Below, piece after piece: positions 40,233 through 43,702 of a stretch of DNA of 43,702 nucleotides; the stretch's first letter is position 1, and every line of letters begins with the position of its first letter. The position numbers and the translations under genes were made by a program. Source of the DNA: CAYQJS01 sp964417895. GTDB taxonomy: Bacteria; Chloroflexota; UBA6077; SHYK01. The stretch is from NCBI GenBank assembly GCA_964417895.1, contig CAYQJS010000047.1:1-43702 (forward strand), written 5' to 3'. The notes beneath the pieces are model-generated. The model was given only the letters and a program-made list of their open reading frames with translations, had not been told where the DNA came from and did not search any database.

Positions 40233-41621
40233 CTATCCGCTCCCCGCGCGGTAGGCCTTGATCAGCGGCGCCTTACCGCTCGCTGCCCTGGGTATCGCAT
40301 CAACACTCTCGATCTCCACGGCTGGCACGGCGATGCCCCTATCGCGGAGCGCCGCCGTGATCTGCGCTCGAACCACCGAGGCGTCGGGCGTTTCAGCGAA
40401 GGCCACGATCAGCACCCGCAGCGCGTCAGGGCCCTGGATGACCTGCCACCCGTTACTCGGGATCCCATCCATCACATCGTGGAACGCGTTGGGGTGCACC
40501 TCGACTGGCGCGCTGTCGGTGCCGGCGAGAACGAGGACATCCTCGCGTCGCCCTTGCACTCCGTCGATGGTCAGGAAGGGCAACCGGCAATCTGGAGGGC
40601 GGACCGCAAACCGCACGCTGTCGCTGATCTCGTAGCGGATCAGGGGCTGGGTGCGACTGAACAGGACCGTGACCAGCAGCTTCTCCCCGAACGCGCCGGG
40701 CTCGACCGGTCGATTGTCCGCGTCCACGTTCTCCACGATGAGCAGGTCCTCGAACACGTGTAAACCGTGGTGGGACGTGTCCTCGGCCGCGATCGTCGCC
40801 GTCTCCGTCGAGGCGTATTCATCGAAAACGACGTCCCCCCACACGTCGATGAGGCGTTGGCGCATCCCGGCGGTCAGCACCTCAGAGCTGGTGAACACCG
40901 AGCGGGGGTGAATGGCCAGACGCCCCGCCAGCTGTTCGAGAGCCAGAGAGTGGGCCATTGAGGCATAGGCCACGAGCACTTCGGGCTGCCAGGCGTTGAG
41001 GGCAGCGACGAGCTCGGGTAGCGGCTGCGTGGCATCGAGGCGCAAGGTGGGCAGAAACGGCGTGTCCGCGGCCTTGCCGACCCGGGCCGAGACGTTGCGC
41101 TCGTTGGTGGACGACACGACGGCCATGCGAGACCGGTGGAGTAGGTTCAGCCTGAGGCCAGCCCACTCCCGCGCCCGGGCAAATGACGCCATGATGATGC
41201 TCCACTCCTGTTGGTCAAAGAGGAAAATCCCCGGGTTGCCGGTGCTGCCGGAGGTGGCAACCACCTCGTACGTGTTGCGAAACCTGCCCACGCTTCCGGC
41301 GGACAGGTGGGCCCGCACGTCGGCGAGGCGCAGCTTCCGGTCGGTCACGAGGCTGTCGAAGTGATCCATCATTGTCGTTTTTGTCAGCACCGGAAGGCTC
41401 TGCAGCCGCTCGTGCAGGAGGCCGCGATGGAATTCCCGGTAAAAAGGCGAGCGGGCGTACGCCCACTGGCGCAGTAACCCCAGCGCTGTGCTCTGGTATG
41501 CATCAAGCTCGGCCCGAGACCATGACTCACGCTGGCGGAGCCGCCGCAGCGCCCGCAGAACCCTGAAGAGAAGTCGCAAGTCCAACCTGGCACCTCGCAC
41601 AGCGCGTGGGTCACTTCTCAT
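40233..41621 (-). CDS. Adenylate-forming ligase of the PaaK/CapK family
   Basis: About 462 aa. ATP-binding TSGSTGNPG (the P-loop-like motif of PaaK-type enzymes), DEYASTETATIAAE (with the catalytic Glu), and a C-terminal domain with ASGKAPLIK near the end, as in phenylacetate-CoA ligases and the CapK or F390-synthetase-like group. The start is unclear: ATG 41621 (MRSDPRA) or ATG 41633 (MAISM), both inside the palindromic element of 41604-41775. Substrate unknown; a PaaA-like diiron protein lies 14 kb away, but no aromatic pathway is seen. Confidence 0.85.
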   Translation of the reverse strand: MRSDPRAVRGARLDLRLLFRVLRALRRLRQRESWSRAELDAYQSTALGLLRQWAYARSPFYREFHRGLLHERLQSLPVLTKTTMMDHFDSLVTDRKLRLADVRAHLSAGSVGRFRNTYEVVATSGSTGNPGIFLFDQQEWSIIMASFARAREWAGLRLNLLHRSRMAVVSSTNERNVSARVGKAADTPFLPTLRLDATQPLPELVAALNAWQPEVLVAYASMAHSLALEQLAGRLAIHPRSVFTSSEVLTAGMRQRLIDVWGDVVFDEYASTETATIAAEDTSHHGLHVFEDLLIVENVDADNRPVEPGAFGEKLLVTVLFSRTQPLIRYEISDSVRFAVRPPDCRLPFLTIDGVQGRREDVLVLAGTDSAPVEVHPNAFHDVMDGIPSNGWQVIQGPDALRVLIVAFAETPDASVVRAQITAALRDRGIAVPAVEIESVDAIPRAASGKAPLIKAYRAGSG

Positions 41622-41775
41622 GGATATCGCCATTGCGTCGGTTCCGTCGTTCGGCAGGGCGGGGGTTTGTCCCCCGCCGTGAGGCTCTCTGTGTGCGCTC
41701 GCCGGGCGGGAGGGGACGCGAGGCCCCTCCCCTACCGGGACGAAAAGACTACGTCCGCAGGAGCTGACCCACTAG
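41604..41775. mobile_element. Palindromic MITE-like element, copy 2
   Basis: Same orientation as copy 1 (24222-24413). The left end GTGGGTCACTT (41606-41616) and the right end AGCTGACCCACTAG (41762-41775) are imperfect inverted repeats of each other and of copy 1. Inside, GGCGGGGGTTTGTCCCCCGCC and GGGGACGCGAGGCCCCTCCCC match the copy 1 arms closely. The left end overlaps the start of the PaaK-like gene, as the right end of copy 1 overlaps nirK. Confidence 0.7.
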
Positions 41776-41830
41776 GGCTGGCGGCCTCGGATCCGGGTGG
41801 ACCGGTCGAGGCCGAGCAGGAGTCGTGCAT

Positions 41831-42361
41831 CTACGACTGCGACACGGTACGCCGCTCGTGCTCCTTACGCGCCCCGTACGCGGTCATGCCCCGCGGCTTG
41901 TACACCGCCAGCGTCGTGGCCACGAGCAACAGCAGGAGGGCGGCACCGGCGTGGAGCACGGGCGATGGGCTCCTGAGCCCGCTGAGATCGGCACCGGACA
42001 ATGTCGTCTCTGCCGCGACGCCCGCTAGGTAGCCAAGGGTCTGCATGTACATCAGCAAGACGATGGTGGCGAAGACGTTTATCAGGAGTTTGAACAGGAC
42101 CCAGTAGTGCCGGAACAGGCCCCACTCGGTACCCAATGACTGGACAAGCCCGGTCAGTAGCGAGGCGAAGGCCAACGGGACGAGGAGGAACCAGCCGGTC
42201 AACTCCATCACGAGATAGGCGGAACGCACTAGCTGAGCATCCTGGCTGGTCAGACCGGTGACGGCGAGAGCCAGGAAGGCAGCGACCGCGCCGAGCCAGC
42301 CGACCGAGGAAGTGACATGCGCGGTGAGCCCGAACTTGCGGAGGCCCGGTGCCATGGTCAT
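41831..42361 (-). CDS. Four-helix membrane protein (DUF2269-like)
   Basis: 176 aa with four hydrophobic helices and the conserved start KFGLTAHVTSSVGWLGAVA, followed by LLTGLVQSLGTEWGLFRHYWVLFK. This family of uncharacterised membrane proteins is common in Actinobacteria and Chloroflexota. The ATG overlaps the stop of the small membrane gene before it by 4 bp (ATGA). Probably controlled by the divergent TetR-type regulator. Confidence 0.8.
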   Translation of the reverse strand: MTMAPGLRKFGLTAHVTSSVGWLGAVAAFLALAVTGLTSQDAQLVRSAYLVMELTGWFLLVPLAFASLLTGLVQSLGTEWGLFRHYWVLFKLLINVFATIVLLMYMQTLGYLAGVAAETTLSGADLSGLRSPSPVLHAGAALLLLLVATTLAVYKPRGMTAYGARKEHERRTVSQS

Positions 42362-42600
42362 GGCCGTTGCACTGCGTGTGCTATGGGCGGTGTGTGGCCA
42401 CCAGCGCCACCGGACGGTATGTGCCGACCAGGGCCGTGGTTACCACCGCCGGCGAGGAGCAAGATGACAAACAGCAGGACCACGACCAGGGCGATGATCC
42501 CGAACACCTTCACCCAGAGTGGTGTGCTGGTAGTCGATCCGCGGTTGGGCCCCACGCCGGTGTCGCCGTTGGAGTCGGGGTAGGGGGGCAAGTCAGCCAT
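42358..42600 (-). CDS. Small single-pass membrane protein
   Basis: 80 aa: a Pro/Gly/Asn-rich start (LPPYPDSNGDTGVG), one hydrophobic helix (VFGIIALVVVLLFVILLLAG), then a Gly/His/Pro tail. GAGGAGG precedes the ATG. Relatives regularly lie upstream of the DUF2269-type gene and behind a TetR regulator, but no function is known. Confidence 0.75.
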   Translation of the reverse strand: MADLPPYPDSNGDTGVGPNRGSTTSTPLWVKVFGIIALVVVLLFVILLLAGGGNHGPGRHIPSGGAGGHTPPIAHAVQRP

Positions 42601-42650
42601 GTGCGTGTCCTCCTCTGTCGCGGGGTTGTCAAGGTGATCGTGGCGGCAAC

Positions 42651-42694
42651 AGTTTACGAGACAGTATGTCCATGGTCAAGTCTAGAGTGTCTCG
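42651..42694. promoter_or_regulatory. Promoter and operator between membrane genes and tetR
   Basis: For the minus strand, -35 TTGACC (42674-42679) and -10 TAAACT (42651-42656) are 17 bp apart. A 7-bp inverted repeat CGAGACA (42657-42663) and TGTCTCG (42688-42694) surrounds the -35 box and also covers the -35 area of the tetR side. This is where a TetR-family repressor could control both directions. Confidence 0.6.
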
Positions 42695-42721
42695 ACGCCG
42701 ACTGGCACGTATACTGGCGTG

Positions 42722-43300
42722 ATGCCGAAGCTGTGGAACGAGACGATCGAGGCGCACCGCCGCGCGGTGCGCGACGCGATCCTGAGCACTACTGCGGCGC
42801 TGGTGGCCGAGCACGGGCTGCGGTCGCTGACGATGTCGCAGATCGCCGAGGAGACCGGCATCGGACGTGCGACGCTGTACAAGTACTTCTCAGACGTCGA
42901 AGCGATCCTGGTCGCCTGGCACGAACGTCAGATCACTGGCCACCTCGAATATCTCGCCGAAGTCCGAGACAAGGCTGGCGACGCCCGCGGGCGGCTCGAA
43001 GCTGTGCTCGAGGCCTACGCGCTCATCTCCCATGAGTCCCACGGGCACCACGACTCCGAACTCGCGGCGTTCCTGCACCGAGACGAGCAGGTCGCCCGGG
43101 CGCGGCAGCAGCTCAGCGACATGATCCGAGGTCTACTAACCGAGGGTGTAAAGACCGGCGACCTCCGGGACGATGTCGCGCCCGACGAGCTCGCGAGCTA
43201 CTGCCTCCACGCCCTCGCAGCAGCCAGCAGCCTGCCGTCCAAGGCCGCGGTCCGCCGGCTCGTCACGGTCATTCTGGCTGGGTTGCACCGCCGCGCCTGA
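42722..43300 (+). CDS. TetR/AcrR-family transcriptional regulator
   Basis: 192 aa from ATG 42722 (GTG 42719 also possible). The N-terminal helix-turn-helix is complete: AILSTTAALVAEHGLRSLTMSQIAEETGIGRATLYKYFSDVEAILVAWHE. The rest is the helical ligand and dimer domain. TATACT at 42710-42715 is a fitting -10 box only 6 bp before the ATG, so the message may be leaderless. Divergent to the membrane pair and most likely their repressor. Confidence 0.9.
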   Translation: MPKLWNETIEAHRRAVRDAILSTTAALVAEHGLRSLTMSQIAEETGIGRATLYKYFSDVEAILVAWHERQITGHLEYLAEVRDKAGDARGRLEAVLEAYALISHESHGHHDSELAAFLHRDEQVARARQQLSDMIRGLLTEGVKTGDLRDDVAPDELASYCLHALAAASSLPSKAAVRRLVTVILAGLHRRA

Positions 43301-43601
43301 TCCGCCTCGTTCCGATGGCGCTGGAGCCGGAAGCCCTCCTCAACGCTGTGCTGCGAGATTGTCAACCTGTCCTCCGCAGACGGGGAAGCAACACAGGCAC
43401 AGAGACTCCCGTGAATCTTGCGCCTGTGTAGCCTCATCTCCGTGCCGCTGACCGTCTAGCGAGCGACGCGAGTTGAAGACGCTGAGGGTAGAAGGACTCC
43501 GCTGCTAGGCGACTGGGTCAGCAGGCAGGCTGCCATGGTCGATAGTACGATGGAGCATTATAATTCTCTCGAGGCCGGAACCCTTTGGCTGGGGCGACGC
43601 G
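43301..43601. other. Intergenic stretch with a likely promoter
   Basis: About 300 bp without a convincing gene. Near its end a TATAAT (43559-43564) sits 38 bp before the ATG at 43602, with TGGTCG (43536-43541) 17 bp upstream as a poor -35. No other structure was noted. Confidence 0.5.
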
Positions 43602-43702
43602 ATGGAAGACGGACCAAAGACTCACGGAACGAAACGAGCTTGGATTCCTGCCGCAGCGGGCTTGCTCATGCTTGCGCTAACGGTCGGCCTGGTCTCCGCC
43701 CA
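43602..43702 (+). CDS. Start of a membrane or exported protein (cut by window end)
   Basis: ATG 43602, with GGGGCGACGC upstream, opens MEDGPKTHGTKRAW, followed by a hydrophobic stretch (IPAAAGLLMLALTVGLVSA), a signal peptide or membrane anchor. The frame runs off the right edge after 33 codons. The TATAAT at 43559 fits as its promoter. Nothing more can be said. Confidence 0.55.
   Translation, partial: MEDGPKTHGTKRAWIPAAAGLLMLALTVGLVSA

Noticed and set aside
1..43702. CRISPR arrays, complete insertion sequences with transposase, rRNA genes
   Set aside because: None seen: no regularly spaced repeats with unique spacers, no transposase-like DDE or Y1 frame, no rRNA-like sequence.

Overview
The window is GC-rich and gene-dense with no strand bias overall. 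It looks like a chromosome segment of a Chloroflexota-type bacterium. That guess rests on a Pro/Thr-repeat linker typical of that phylum's surface proteins, the mix of RNase Y, Uma2 nuclease, Mrp-type carrier, NirK and tandem universal stress proteins, and the general style of the genes. No rRNA or other marker is present to fix the lineage, so this is moderate confidence at best.

Layout. 1-5.7 kb: the 3' part of rny, a Uma2 nuclease, an undecaprenyl-phosphate sugar-phosphate transferase preceded by two truncated epimerases, a Phd/PIN toxin-antitoxin operon with a clear promoter and operator, a WecG/TagA glycosyltransferase, and an intact tRNA-Asp(GTC). 5.7-14.05 kb: an 8.3 kb integrative element inserted at the 3' end of that tRNA. 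It is bounded by a perfect 22-bp direct repeat, and all its genes are on the minus strand: a large serine integrase, a replication module (RHH protein, AEP-type primase, RecA-like ATPase, five iteron-like repeats), and a tightly coupled cassette of unknown small proteins ending in a membrane-anchored surface protein. It has no capsid, relaxase or conjugation genes.

14.05-21.1 kb: a second accessory block ending in another copy of the tRNA-Asp 3' end. It holds a two-component system whose sensor has a Cys-rich PAS domain and whose regulator seems to start at CTG. It also holds Fe-S genes: an IscA/HesB carrier, a nuoB-like gene with an in-frame TGA exactly at a conserved cluster-N2 cysteine, SufT, and an Mrp-DUF971 carrier. 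Gene stubs lie between them.

21.3-43.7 kb: a redox, copper and stress region on the plus strand. It contains a flavodoxin-like protein, universal stress proteins, a 2-hydroxyacid dehydrogenase, a lipoprotein NirK with an extra N-terminal cupredoxin domain, a PaaA-like diiron protein, an HD hydrolase, a P2-type cation ATPase, a run of PAS kinases and response regulators, a CopA copper ATPase and cupredoxins. An adenylate-forming ligase and a TetR-controlled membrane-protein pair follow. Two copies of a roughly 170-190 bp palindromic element with matching ends sit at 24.2 and 41.6 kb; each overlaps the start codon of the neighbouring gene (nirK and the ligase).

Most notable: the self-contained replicating element with a fully reconstructable attachment site, the TGA at the N2-cysteine codon of NuoB, and the small palindromic element that appears to supply start codons.
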